DNA of 64,000 nucleotides from Parerythrobacter_A sp963799315 (GTDB lineage: Bacteria > Pseudomonadota > Alphaproteobacteria > Sphingomonadales > Sphingomonadaceae): positions 992,001-1,056,000 of the forward strand of contig CAWCWP010000001.1 in assembly GCA_963799315.1 (NCBI GenBank). The letters are read 5' to 3'. Each line of letters begins with the position of its first letter. Position 1 is the first letter of the stretch. Position numbers and translations under genes: made by a program. Shown here piece by piece: positions 48,076-58,797 of this stretch. Below the pieces are notes generated by a model. The model made no database searches and was not told the DNA's origin. It saw only the letters and a list, made by a program, of their open reading frames with translations.

Positions 48076-50335
48076 CTACGCCGCCGCCTCGTCCATCTCA
48101 TCACCCGCAGGCGGCATATTGTGCCCCAGCAGGCGCAGCATGTCCGCGCCGCATTCGACCACATTGCTGCCCGGTCCGTAAATGCCCTGCACCCCGGCCT
48201 CGCGCAGGAAGTCGTAATCCTTGGGCGGGATCACGCCGCCTGCCACCACCTTGATATCGCCGCGCCCCTCGGCCTTCAGCAGGTCGATCAGTTCGGGGAT
48301 CAGCGTCTTGTGCCCCGCCGCCAGACTGCTCGCGCCGATGGCATCGACATCCGCCTCCAACGCCATCGCGACCGTTTCGGCGGGCGTCTGGAACAGCGGG
48401 CCACTGACAACTTCGAAGCCCATGTCGGTAAAGGCGCTGGCGATGACGTTCGCGCCGCGATCGTGGCCGTCCTGCCCCATCTTGGCGACCAGCAGGCGCG
48501 GCTTGCGACCCGAGCCGCTGCGCCACTGCCGCGACGCCGTCCGTCACCTGCGCCCAACGGCGGTCGAATTCGTAGGCCGTTGCGTAAACGCCGCTGACCG
48601 GTTTGGGCGTAGCATCGTGGCGACCAAAAACCTCCTCCAGCGCCGCCGAAATCTCGCCCAGCGTCGCATCATGCCGGGCTGCTTCGACGGCGAGGGCGAG
48701 GAGATTTACCTCCATCCTCGTTCGTGCTGAGCTTGCGCGATCCCCAGCGGAGGCTGGGGTCTCCTGCGACACGGCGCTTTTCTGAAGGAGGTCCCCGCCT
48801 TCGCGAGGACTCGTGCTTGCAGCCGCACCCTCCTTCAATGCCACCAACGCCGCCTCGCACGCCGCCTCGTCGCGCCCTGCCCGTACCCGCTCCAGCCGCG
48901 CCACCTGGCTGTTGCGGACCGCATGGTTGTCGATATCCAGCAGGTCGATATGCGCTTCCTCGTCCAGCACATATTTGTTGACGCCGACCACCACCGTTTC
49001 GCCCTTGTCGACGCTGGCCTGCTTGGCGGCGGCGGCGCGTTCGATGGCGGCCTTGGGCGCGCCGGTGGCGACGTAAGCGGTCATGCCGCCCTCGGCTTCG
49101 ACCTCGTCCAGCACCTTGCGCGCTTCCTCCACCAAAGCGGCGGTCAGGCTCTCCACGTAATAGCTGCCACCCAGCGGGTCGGCGACATTGGTGATGCCAG
49201 TCTCTTCCTGTAAGACAAGCTGCGTGTTGCGGGCGATGCGGGCGCTGAAATCGGTCGGCAGCGCGATGGCTTCATCCAGCGCGTTGGTGTGCAGCGACTG
49301 TGTGCCGCCAAGCACCGCCGCCATCGCCTCGACCGTCGTGCGGATCACGTTGTTGTAGGGATCCTGCTCCTGCAAACTCACGCCGCTGGTCTGGCAATGG
49401 GTGCGCAGCATCTTCGATTTCGGGTTCTTCGCACCCAGCCCTTCCATGACGTCGTGCCACAATGCCCGCGCCGCGCGCATCTTGGCGACTTCCATGAAGA
49501 AGTTCATGCCGATGCCCCAGAAGAAGCTGAGGCGCGGCGCAAAGGCGTCGATATCCAGCCCCGCCGCCATCGCACGCTGCGCGTATTCCTTGCCGTCCGC
49601 GATGGTGAAGGCCAGTTCCTGCACCGCCGTCGCCCCGGCCTCGTGCATGTGATAGCCGCTGATCGAAATACTGTTGAATTTCGGCATGTTGGCGGAGGTG
49701 TATGCGATGATGTCTGAAACGATCCGCATACTGGGTTCGGGCGGATAGATGTACGTGTTGCGGACCATGAACTCCTTGAGGATGTCGTTCTGGATGGTCC
49801 CGGCCAGCTTGTCCGCCGATACGCCCTGCCGCTCTGCCGCCACGATGTAGAAGGCCAGCACCGGCAGCACCGCGCCGTTCATCGTCATGCTGACGCTCAT
49901 GGTGTCGAGCGGGATCTGGTCGAACAGGATTTCCATGTCCGCCACGGTGTCGATGGCGACTCCCGCCTTGCCGACATCGCCGACAACGCGCGGATGGTCG
50001 CTGTCATAGCCGCGATGGGTCGCCAGATCGAAGGCAACGCTCAACCCCTTCTGCCCCGCTTTCAGGTTGCGCAGGTAGAAGGCGTTGGATTCCTCGGCGG
50101 TGGAGAAGCCTGCATATTGGCGAATGGTCCACGGGCGGCCGGTATACATGCTGGCATAGGGGCCGCGCGTATAGGGTGCGAAGCCGGGGAGGCCGGGGTC
50201 GAGGTCGGTGGCATCTTCCTTTGTATACAACGGCTTGACGGCAATACCTTCCGGCGTGTGCCAAGTCAGGTCGCGGTCCTTCGTCTCCTTCGCGGCGCGG
50301 GCCTGCCATTCGGCATAGGTCAGTTTTTCCTGCAT
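48076..50335 (-). CDS. scpA: Methylmalonyl-CoA mutase with in-frame repeat insertion
   Basis: The B12 enzyme that turns (R)-methylmalonyl-CoA into succinyl-CoA. The barrel domain has YTRGPYASMYTGRPWTIRQY, GLSVAFDLATHRGYDSDHPR, SVSMTMNGAVLPVLAFYIVA, SISGYHMHEAGATAVQELAF and THCQTSGVSLQEQDPYNNVI. The cobalamin domain has MGQDGHDRGANVIASAFTDM, GASSLAAGHKTLIPEL and VAGGVIPPKDYDFL. An extra base near 48512 breaks the frame between the domains. Joined length is about 752 residues, some 35 longer than usual, because codons at 48716-48817 hold a palindromic repeat just before the helix NLLALAVEAARHDATLGEI. Start MQEKLTYAEWQ; a longer start lies inside another repeat. Confidence 0.94.
48716..48817. 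repeat. Palindromic repeat inside the mutase coding sequence
   Basis: About 102 bases (34 codons) with two hairpins. At 48742-48759 CCCCAGC and GCTGGGG flank GGAG. At 48791-48810 GTCCCCGC and GCGAGGAC flank CTTC with one mismatch. The encoded peptide (STSPREGGDLLQ, SAVSQETPASAGDRASSART) does not look like mutase sequence, is multiple-of-three in length and stop-free. Motifs of this type (CCCCAGC-loop-GCTGGGG and CCCCGCCTTCGCG) are familiar to me as dispersed intergenic repeats of sphingomonads. Confidence 0.65.
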
Positions 50336-50348
50336 CAGACACCCGTAC

Positions 50349-50441
50349 CCGTTCATGCCGAGCTTGTCGAAGCACGGCATTTCTCATGTGGTGCTGTGCT
50401 AGAAGAAAAAGCAGTCCGTTCGACAAGCTCAGGACGAACGG
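50349..50441. repeat. Inverted repeat between scpA and the hydratase gene
   Basis: The left arm contains GAGCTTGTCGAA (50360-50371) and the right arm TTCGACAAGCTC (50419-50430); similarity extends outward (CCGTTCATGCC and GGACGAACGG). The motif with TTCGACAAGCTCAGGACGAA is a common dispersed repeat in this bacterial group. It separates the scpA start from the end of the upstream hydratase gene; in mRNA it would form a hairpin and may stabilise or end transcripts. Confidence 0.75.
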
Positions 50442-50451
50442 TAATCGATTC

Positions 50452-51235
50452 CTATGCGCCCTTAAAGTCCGCTTGCCGCTTTTGCAGGAATGCCATCGCG
50501 CCCTCGACCGCGTCCTGCGTATCGCCCGCGCGCCATTGGCCATTCGCTTCCTGCGCCAAGCGCGGCGGAGTAATCCATCTGCAACGCGCCCTGAATGTTG
50601 GCACGCATCTGCCCCAGCGCCAGCGTCGGTCCTTTTGCCAGCCGCATCGCCAGCGCCTGCGCCTCGGACATCAGCGCATCGGCAGCCGCCACCTTGTAGA
50701 TCAGGCCCCAGTCCAGCGCCTTGTCCGCCAGGATCTTCTCGCCCAGCAGCATCATCTCGGTCGCGCGGGCCTTGCCGACCAGGCGCGGCAGCATCCAGCT
50801 CGCCCCGCCATCGGGCACCAGCCCTATATTCACGAACGCCTGTAGGAAATAGGCATTGTCCGCCGCGATCACGAAGTCCGCTGCCAGTGCGATGGAGCAG
50901 CCGATGCCAGCCGCCGGGCCGTTGACCGCCGCGACGACCGGCACCGGGCATTGCGCCATCGCCACCATCAGCGGGTTGTAGGCGGTGCCGAGCGAATCAT
51001 AGGCACGCCGCCCGCCGCTCTTGTCGCTCGCCGCGTTGAAGGCGAGGTCCGCACCGGAGCAGAACGCGCGCCCGGCGCCGGTGACCAGTACGCTGCGCGC
51101 CTCGCCCGGATCGGCGAATACGTCGCGCAGTTCCAGCCCCATGTCGGGCGGGCAGGCGTTGAGCCGGTCGGGCCGGTTCAGCGTGATGGTGGTGACGTCG
51201 TCGGCGGTTTCGACGAGGATGTGTTCGTAGGACAA
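50452..51235 (-). CDS. Enoyl-CoA hydratase/isomerase family protein
   Basis: A crotonase-fold protein of about 260 residues. It starts MSYEHILVETADDVTTITLN and has the oxyanion-hole segments GAGRAFCSGADLAFNAAS and AAVNGPAAGIGCSIALAADF, plus FVNIGLVPDGGASWMLPRLV. The catalytic acid region (VPDGG) has Asp where hydratases usually have Glu, which is seen in isomerase-like members. An extra T near 50572 breaks the end; corrected, the tail reads ALAQEANGQWRAGDTQDAVE and stops at 50452. Lies between the epimerase and mutase genes, so it probably serves acyl-CoA breakdown that feeds propionyl-CoA. Confidence 0.88.
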
Positions 51236-51255
51236 GGCGCTCTCCGGTATGCTTC

Positions 51256-51285
51256 GTCACCCCGAGCATGATCCGGGGTCCAGCT
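51256..51285. repeat. Short dispersed repeat motif
   Basis: CGTCACCCCGAGCATG and ATCCGGGGTCCAGC form an imperfect hairpin (ACCCCG with CGGGGT). This is a single copy of a motif common in alphaproteobacterial spacers. The rest of the spacer 51286-51392 shows no gene. Confidence 0.55.
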
Positions 51286-51392
51286 TTGCTTTGGTACACA
51301 TCTTGGCGGCGAAGAGCGGCGGCGGCAAGTCCGCTACGGCGCGCTGCGTCGGATCGGAAGTTTAGGGAAGTTTAGGCCAGAACGCGGTTATT

Positions 51393-51849
51393 TCAGTGCC
51401 CGTCGGCGTCGACTTTCGTCGGCGTTTCCATGATTTCAGTCAGCTGGCCCATCATGTCCTTTGGATGCAAGAAGAAAATCGGCGTTCCATGCGCGCCAAT
51501 ACGAGTCGACCCAAGTATCCGCTTGCCCAGCCCTTCGAAATGCGCGCGCGCAGCGGCAATATCCGCCACTTCGTAGCAGATATGATGCTGACCGCCCGCC
51601 AGGTTCTTGGCGAGAAAGCCGTTGATGGGCGAAGTTTCGTCGAGCGGCTCGATCAATTCTATTTGCGTGCCCTTGCCCATTACACCCGCCGCATCGGGCG
51701 TATCGACGAAGCAGACCTTCACCCCCTGCTCCGGCAGGTCGAACGGCTCGGTGATCTGCAGTCGCGCCCATCGTATCGCGGTAATAGGCGATGGAGTCCG
51801 CGATGGAGGGCGTGGCAACGCCGATGTGATTGAGACGGCCGAGTTTCAT
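51393..51849 (-). CDS. mce: Methylmalonyl-CoA epimerase (one frame change)
   Basis: The epimerase interconverts (S)- and (R)-methylmalonyl-CoA, joining carboxylase and mutase. It starts MKLGRLNHIGVATPSIADSI with the first metal His, then after a frame change near 51770 continues PEQGVKVCFVDTPD, IELIEPLDETSPINGFLAKN, GGQHHICYEVADIAAARAHF (second metal His) and IFFLHPKDMMGQLTEIME with the third-ligand Glu region. About 151 residues, normal. One extra base in the region after YYRDTMGA explains the break. It is between pccB and the hydratase-like gene. Confidence 0.93.
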
Positions 51850-52149
51850 CTCAGTCTGCTCAATACAGTGGAAACGAATCATAAGACCTAGCCGCTAGTC
51901 GAGCAACAAACATCCACATGTCATCGCTGTCCAGTAGTGCAATTACCGAACTGCTTGTACTCATCTCAAATAGCGAAGGGGCCATGTTCGGCCAACCCTT
52001 GACGAAGCATCGTGGTAAAACACCCCGATATTCCAATGACCACGCCGGTGATGCCGGAGTCGCTCTGCCGAAGCTGTTCGCCCATCGCCCATTCCCAATG
52101 CAGACATCGCTTGCGAAGCCGGTCCAGCATAACGGCGCCGCAAAGTAAT
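51850..52149. other. 300-base spacer without a clear gene
   Basis: The stretch between mce and pccB is lower in GC than its neighbours and shows no family I recognise. A minus-strand frame at 51966-52157 could encode 63 residues (inner segment ITGVVIGISGCFTTMLRQGL), but it has no ribosome-binding site, overlaps the probable pccB end and shows no coding bias I can see. It is best read as spacer or remnant DNA. Confidence 0.5.
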
Positions 52150-53731
<1,582 letters not shown>

Positions 53732-53804
53732 ATGATCTCCCAAGTTTGCCCACTTGGTAAGCGCCCCGCCGTTGCGGTCAAGCCGCGCAGCACCCGTGCA
53801 GAAG

Positions 53805-54826
53805 TTACGGCTTCACGATGCCATGCGCGGCGAGGCTGCGGGCAGTGTCCTCCACCGACTGCGCGCCTGAGATATAGTCGAAGCCGAACGTCTTTGCGGC
53901 ATGCGCGCCGGAGACATCGCGCACCTTGCCGAGTTGGCCGCTGATCTGGCGCATTTCCGGCATGAACAGCGCGAGCAGGTGGACGAGGAAATCGGGCATC
54001 TGGCGCTTGGGTGTTTTCTTCGCGAGTTCCGGCGCGCGATCGCGCAGCGCGTCGGCCATTTCGCTGATCCACATGAACCGGGCCGAGGCGGCAAAGCGTT
54101 CATTGCGCACCTGCTCCGCCGGTGCCTCCAGCGCCAGCACATGCAGCTTCGCAACGTCGCGCACATCCACCACGCCGACGCCCATGTTCGGCGCGAGCGG
54201 GATGGAGCCGTCCATCACCTTTTTCAGCATGGCTACGGAGGTCGACAGGTCGTCATTGGCGACGGGACCGAACACGCCGACCGGATTGACCGAACAGAAC
54301 ACCATGTCGGGCGCGTTGTGCAGCCACCCAGTCGCGCGCGGCCCGTTCGGCGATGGTCTTGGACTTGATATAGGCGGGCAGATCGGCGTCGAGGTCGGTC
54401 CAGTCGCTTTCGTCGAACTGCGTGGCGTCGCCGTGGCCATAGGCGATTGCGGCGGACGAGCTGGTCTGGACGAACCGTTCGATCCCGGCGGCACGGGCGA
54501 AGCGTAATGCGCGCAGGGTGCCTTCGCGCGCCGGCCGCACCAGTTCATCGTCGTTTTTCGGCACGCCGAGCGGGAACGGGGAGGCGATATGCGCCACTGC
54601 ATCGCATCCCGCATTGGCCTGCGCCCATCCGGCATCGTCCAGCAGGTCGGCGGTGAACACCGTGAGCCGGTCGCCGGCATCGGGCCAGCGGGCACGCAGG
54701 CGCGGTTCGCTCTTGGCGGCGTCGCGGACGGTCGTGTGGATGTGCCAGCCGCGCGCCAGCAGCTGGTCGATGACCTCGCCGCCGATATAGCCCAGTGCCG
54801 CCTGTGACCAGTGCCGTCTTCGCCAT
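53805..54826 (-). CDS. Extended-SDR NAD(P)-dependent reductase (aldehyde reductase-like)
   Basis: A protein of about 339 residues in the dihydroflavonol-reductase/epimerase-like SDR group. It starts MAKTALVTGGTG and, after removal of one extra G near 54797, continues YIGGEV to complete the cofactor motif GGTGYIG. Other features are FTADLLDDAGWAQANAGCDA, VAHIASPFPLG, FVQTSSSAAIAYG, the catalytic region DLPAYIKSKTIAERAARDW (YxxxK) and CSVNPVGVFGP. A second extra base lies near 54322. The substrate is unknown; relatives reduce aldehydes or ketones. 20 bases separate it from gor, with the same direction. Confidence 0.88.
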
Positions 54827-54846
54827 GCGCCTGTCCTCGTCCGCCG

Positions 54847-56199
54847 CTATTTCAGCAGCACCAGTTCTTCCGCCATCGTCGGGTGGATTGCGACCGTCGC
54901 GTCGAAATCGGCCTTGGTCAGCCCGGCCTTCACCGCAACGGCCGCCGCCTGCATGATTTCGGGCGCTTCGGGGCCGATCATGTGGACGCCCACGATGCGG
55001 TCGCTGCCTTCTTCGACAATCATCTTGTACAGCGAGCGTTCGTTGCGCCCCGCCACCACGTTCTTCATCGCGCGGAAATCGGACTGGAACACCTTGATCC
55101 CGCCCAATTTGGTGCGCGCTTCGCTTTCGGTCATGCCGACCGCCGCGATGGGCGGGTGGCTGAACACCGCGCTGGGGATGCAGTTGTGGTCCACCGCCAC
55201 CGGGTCGCCGGGGCCGAACACGGTGTCCGCGAACGCCTGCCCTTCGCTGATCGCCACCGGAGTCAGTTGCACCCGGTCGGTCACGTCGCCGACGGCGTAG
55301 ATATGCTCGACATTGCTGCGGCTGAACCGGTCGACCTTCACTTCGCCCTTCTCGCCCAGCTCGACGCCGGCGGCCTCCAGACCCAGCCCTTCGGTATTGG
55401 GTACGCGGCCGGTGGCGAACAGGACGCAATCGACCACCAGGTCGTCATGCCCGGTCATCGACACGCTGAGGCAGCCGTCGTCGGTCTTTTCGATACCGCG
55501 AAACTCGGCGTGGAAGCGGAAATCGATGCCCTTCATCATGCTGATTTGCAGCAGCCGGTCGCGCACGCCCTGATCGTAACTGCGCAACAGCGTGTCGGTG
55601 CGGTTGATGATCGTCACCTTGCTGCCGAATTCGTTGAAGATGCCGGCGAATTCGTTGGCGATATAGCCGCCGCCCGCGATCAGCACGCGCTCCGGGATCC
55701 TGTCGAGGTGGAACGCCTCGTTGCTGGTAATGCCGAGCTCCCACCCGTCGCATTTGGGGATATGCGGGCGCGCGCCGGTGGCGATCAGGATGGTCTTCGC
55801 CGTCACGACCTTGCCGCTGGCCAGCGTGATTTCGTGCGGGCCGGTCAGCTCGGCACGCTCGTTGAACAGCGTGACATCGTTGTTTTCAAGCGTCTCGGTA
55901 TACAGCCCGTTCAGCCGGTCAATATCGTCCTGCACATGGTCGCGCAGCTTGCACCAGTCGAAGCTCTTGCCTTCCACGGTCCAGCCGAATTGCGCCGCAT
56001 CGTCGATATCCTCGGCAAAATGCGCGCCATAGACGAGCATCTTCTTGGGCACGCAGCCGCGGATGACGCAGGTGCCGCCGACGCGGTATTCCTCGGCAAT
56101 GGCCACTTTTGCGCCGTGGGCCGAGGCGATGCGGCTGGCGCGGGTGCCGCCGGAGCCTGCGCCGATGGTGAACAGGTCGTAATCGTATTCGGTTGCCAT
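54847..56199 (-). CDS. gor: Glutathione-disulfide reductase
   Basis: A 450-residue flavoprotein that reduces oxidised glutathione with NADPH. FAD motif DLFTIGAGSGGTRASRIAS, redox-active disulfide GGTCVIRGCVPKKMLVYGA, NADPH domain RVLIAGGGYIANEFAGIFNE followed by basic residues, second FAD motif HIYAVGDVTDRVQLTPVAI and the C-terminal catalytic VAIHPTMAEELV. The ATG at 56199 (MATEYDYDLFTIGAG) is the family start; the open frame upstream has no support. The frame is intact. Downstream SDR may be co-transcribed. Confidence 0.95.
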   Translation of the reverse strand: MATEYDYDLFTIGAGSGGTRASRIASAHGAKVAIAEEYRVGGTCVIRGCVPKKMLVYGAHFAEDIDDAAQFGWTVEGKSFDWCKLRDHVQDDIDRLNGLYTETLENNDVTLFNERAELTGPHEITLASGKVVTAKTILIATGARPHIPKCDGWELGITSNEAFHLDRIPERVLIAGGGYIANEFAGIFNEFGSKVTIINRTDTLLRSYDQGVRDRLLQISMMKGIDFRFHAEFRGIEKTDDGCLSVSMTGHDDLVVDCVLFATGRVPNTEGLGLEAAGVELGEKGEVKVDRFSRSNVEHIYAVGDVTDRVQLTPVAISEGQAFADTVFGPGDPVAVDHNCIPSAVFSHPPIAAVGMTESEARTKLGGIKVFQSDFRAMKNVVAGRNERSLYKMIVEEGSDRIVGVHMIGPEAPEIMQAAAVAVKAGLTKADFDATVAIHPTMAEELVLLK

Positions 56200-56277
56200 G
56201 AAGCGGCCCTTCGCCTGCGGGTGTCGTGTTGCACGCGATATGGTCGGTGGCAGTGGCGTTGCCAACCGCATACGCAA

Positions 56278-56311
56278 AGAGGCGCGCGAGGGGTGTTCCT
56301 CGCGCGCCTCT
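56278..56311 (-). terminator. Hairpin terminator after the DEAD-box gene
   Basis: AGAGGCGCGCGAGG pairs perfectly with CCTCGCGCGCCTCT around a 6-base loop, followed on the minus strand by TTTG. It lies 28 bases past the helicase stop and before the gor start. Confidence 0.8.
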
Positions 56312-56338
56312 GTAGTCTTCATGGTATTGGATTGCGGA

Positions 56339-57762
56339 TTAACCTTCGCGGTTACGCCCGCCGCCGGAGCGACGCCTGCCTTGACCGCCACCCTGACCGC
56401 CGCCTTGGCCACCCCCACCTTGGCCGCCCCCGCCACCGCCTTGACTACCGCCACGGTTCGGGCGTGCCGGCGCGGTTGGAATGCTTGCGGTTCGGCCCGC
56501 CTGCCCCCTTGGGCTTGGGATTGACCCGCTGGCCGCGTCCGCCCTGCTGCTTGGGGGCAGGCTTGGTCGGGCCGACGCCATCCACCACCGCGCGGAAATT
56601 ATCGGGCAGCGGCAGCCGCTCGAATTCCGCGTCGGTGTTGCGGGTGATGTCCTTGAGGTAGGACCGCTCGTCCTCGGCGCAGAACGCGATCGCCACGCCG
56701 TCCGCTCCGGCGCGCGCGGTGCGGCCGATGCGGTGGACATATTGTTCGGGCACGTTGGGCAGCTCGAAATTGATGACATGGCTGACGCCCGGAATGTCGA
56801 TCCCGCGCGCGGCCACGTCGGTCGCCACCAGGATTTTCACCTTGGCGGACTTGAACTCGGCCAGCGCGCGCACACGCTGCGGCTGGCTCTTGTTGCCGTG
56901 GATCGCATTGGCCGGAATGCCGGCCTGCGACAGCTTTTTCACCACGCGGTCCGCGCCGTGCTTGGTGCGGGTAAAGACCAGCACGCGCTCGATCTTGGCG
57001 GGCACGTCGTAGCGGCCCTGCAAGATCAGTTCGAGCAGCGACTGCTTTTCGTTCTGCTGCACCATCAGCAGGTACTGCTCGACCCGCTCCGCCGTACTGG
57101 CGGCGGGGGTGACGGAGACCTTGATCGGATTGCGGCAATATTTGCCGACCAGGTCCTGGATGGCCTTGGGCATGGTCGCGCTGAAGAACAGCGTCTGGCG
57201 CTCCGCGGGGACCAGATCGTTGATCTTGCGCAAGGCGTGGATGAAGCCGAGATCGAGCATCTGGTCGGCCTCGTCCAGAACCAGGATTTCGACACCGTCC
57301 GAGGTTGAAGGCACGCTGGTCGATCAGGTCGAGCAGGCGGCCCGGCGTGGCGACGAGGATGTCGCAGCCGCGATGCAGCTTGTTGCGGTCCTTGCCAACC
57401 GAGGTGCCGCCGACGATGGACTGCACTTTGAGGCCTGCCAGCGCCCCGTAATCCTTGGCGGATTCGGCGATCTGGCCGGCCAGCTCGCGCGTCGGTGCCA
57501 GCACCAGCATGCGGCAGGACTTGAACGGCGTCTGGTTGTCCGCGGTGCGCAAATTGTCGATGCTGGGCAGCATGAAGGCGGCGGTCTTGCCGGTGCCCGT
57601 CTGCGCAATGCCAAGGAGGTCGCGCCCCTCCAGCACAGGCGGGATTGCCTGCGCCTGGATCGGTGTCGGTTCGGTGTAGCCCTTCAGGTCGAGCGCCTGC
57701 AGGACGGGTTGCGACAGGCCGAGTTCATCGAACGTTGTCGCGGTTTTCGTATTGGAAGTCAT
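56339..57762 (-). CDS. DEAD-box RNA helicase (RhlE-like)
   Basis: An ATP-dependent RNA helicase. Q motif GYTEPTPIQAQAIPPVLEGR, motif I AQTGTGKTAAFMLP, Ia LVLAPTRELAGQI, GGTSVG, motif II LVLDEADQMLDLGF, motif III FSATMP, motif V VATDVAARGIDIP and VI HRIGRTARAGADG. An extra base near 57303 and near 56458 breaks the frame; joined length is about 473 residues. The second change leads into a Gly/Gln-rich tail (repeats of GGGQ) ending RRSGGGRNREG, typical of RhlE tails that bind RNA. The tail is low complexity, so its exact length may vary in the real sequence. Confidence 0.92.
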
Positions 57763-58034
57763 ATGTTTGCGTCTCGCAAAATATGCGGCGCGCAGCCCGA
57801 TTGGGGCGCGCGGCGCGGGGGAAATAACCACCCGCGTGAATAGGGAGATTTGTAGGATTGACCGAAACGCTGCCGTGGCGATTTGATACGCCGGTTCACG
57901 CTGCGAGGCGTTTCGATGCCAGCCATGTGGATGCTGCGGCGCACAAAGTCAAGACGCGCGGGCATGATAGGAATTCGGCAAGGTTTGCCGCGTAAGGGTT
58001 ATCCCGCACCGAAAAGCCACAGGACATCACGCGC

Positions 58035-58319
58035 GTGATCGAAGTCGAGATACAGAACGAAAACCGGCAGACACAGGACCGCCTGCGCTTCGCCGCCGTT
58101 CCCCGCATCGGCGAAGGCATCCGGCTGCGCGAACCGGACGGGTTCTGGGCATCCTACGACGTGCTCGACGTATGGTATCAAAAGGCGGATTTCGGCGATG
58201 TCTGGGTGCCTTACCTCCACATTCGCATGACGCCTGCCGACGCGATCGGTGGCGCGGCAAACGATGTGGCCGACCCGACCGCCATGCGTAAGGGGGAGGT
58301 TTCGCCATTCGCAACCTGA
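58035..58319 (+). CDS. Conserved hypothetical protein
   Basis: A 94-residue frame with GTG start (MIEVEIQNENRQTQDRLRFA after initiation). The middle, AAVPRIGEGIRLREPDGFWA and YDVLDVWYQKADFGDVWVPY, looks like a small beta-rich domain. I do not recognise the family. AGGA lies about 10 bases before the GTG. It is followed by a response regulator on the same strand, 60 bases away. The 272 bases upstream, back to the divergent helicase gene, show no gene. Confidence 0.6.
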   Translation: MIEVEIQNENRQTQDRLRFAAVPRIGEGIRLREPDGFWASYDVLDVWYQKADFGDVWVPYLHIRMTPADAIGGAANDVADPTAMRKGEVSPFAT

Positions 58320-58378
58320 TCAAACGCACCACGCCTGTTGATCCGCCGCAGCCATCGGGTGCGCGGACGCGGGGAACC

Positions 58379-58794
58379 GTGAACGAGCGGCCCAACGCGC
58401 CCGCATCTGCCCCGTCCACCGCGCCTGCCGCGCGGCGTGCGATGGTGGTGGATGACAGCCGCATGGTCCGCCGCATCGCGCGCGAGATCCTGACCGGGCT
58501 TGGCTACAGCGTAGTCGAGGCCGAGCATGGCGCCGAGGCGCTGGACCGCGTGCGCGCGCACGGCCTGCCCGACCTGATCCTGCTCGACTGGAACATGCCG
58601 GTGATGAGCGGGCTGCAAACGCTGAAAGAACTGCGCAAGGCCGTGCCGGAATTGCCCAAGGTGATGTTCTGCACAACCAATTCCGAGCCGTCGATATCCA
58701 TGCCGGAATCGAAGCGGGCGCGACCGACTGGATCGTCAAGCCGTTCGATGCCGACGCGATGCAGGCCAAGCTGGAAAAGATCGGCGCGCTCTAG
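58379..58794 (+). CDS. Single-domain response regulator
   Basis: A receiver domain of about 115 residues after a short Pro/Ala-rich lead. It has the acidic pocket MVVDDSRMVRRIAREIL, the phospho-acceptor Asp in LILLDWNMPVMSGLQ, the Thr of VMFCTTNSEP, and Lys in DWIVKPFDADAMQAKLEKIG. There is no output domain, so it is CheY-like. One base appears to be missing near 58690 (SEP-VDIHAGIEAGATDW). Start is GTG at 58379, weakly supported. Such proteins act by binding partners; no partner kinase is next to it. Its stop is 3 bases from the convergent pgi stop. Confidence 0.88.
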
Positions 58795-58797
58795 CCG

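Noticed and set aside
50336..50380. Longer mutase start 15 codons upstream (MPCFDKLGMNGYGCL)
   Set aside because: These codons are part of the inverted repeat at 50349-50441; the family start MQEKLTYAEWQ follows directly.
56200..56454. N-terminal extension of glutathione reductase by about 85 residues
   Set aside because: The open frame crosses a terminator hairpin and the tail of the DEAD-box gene; MATEYDYDLFTIGAG is the normal start.
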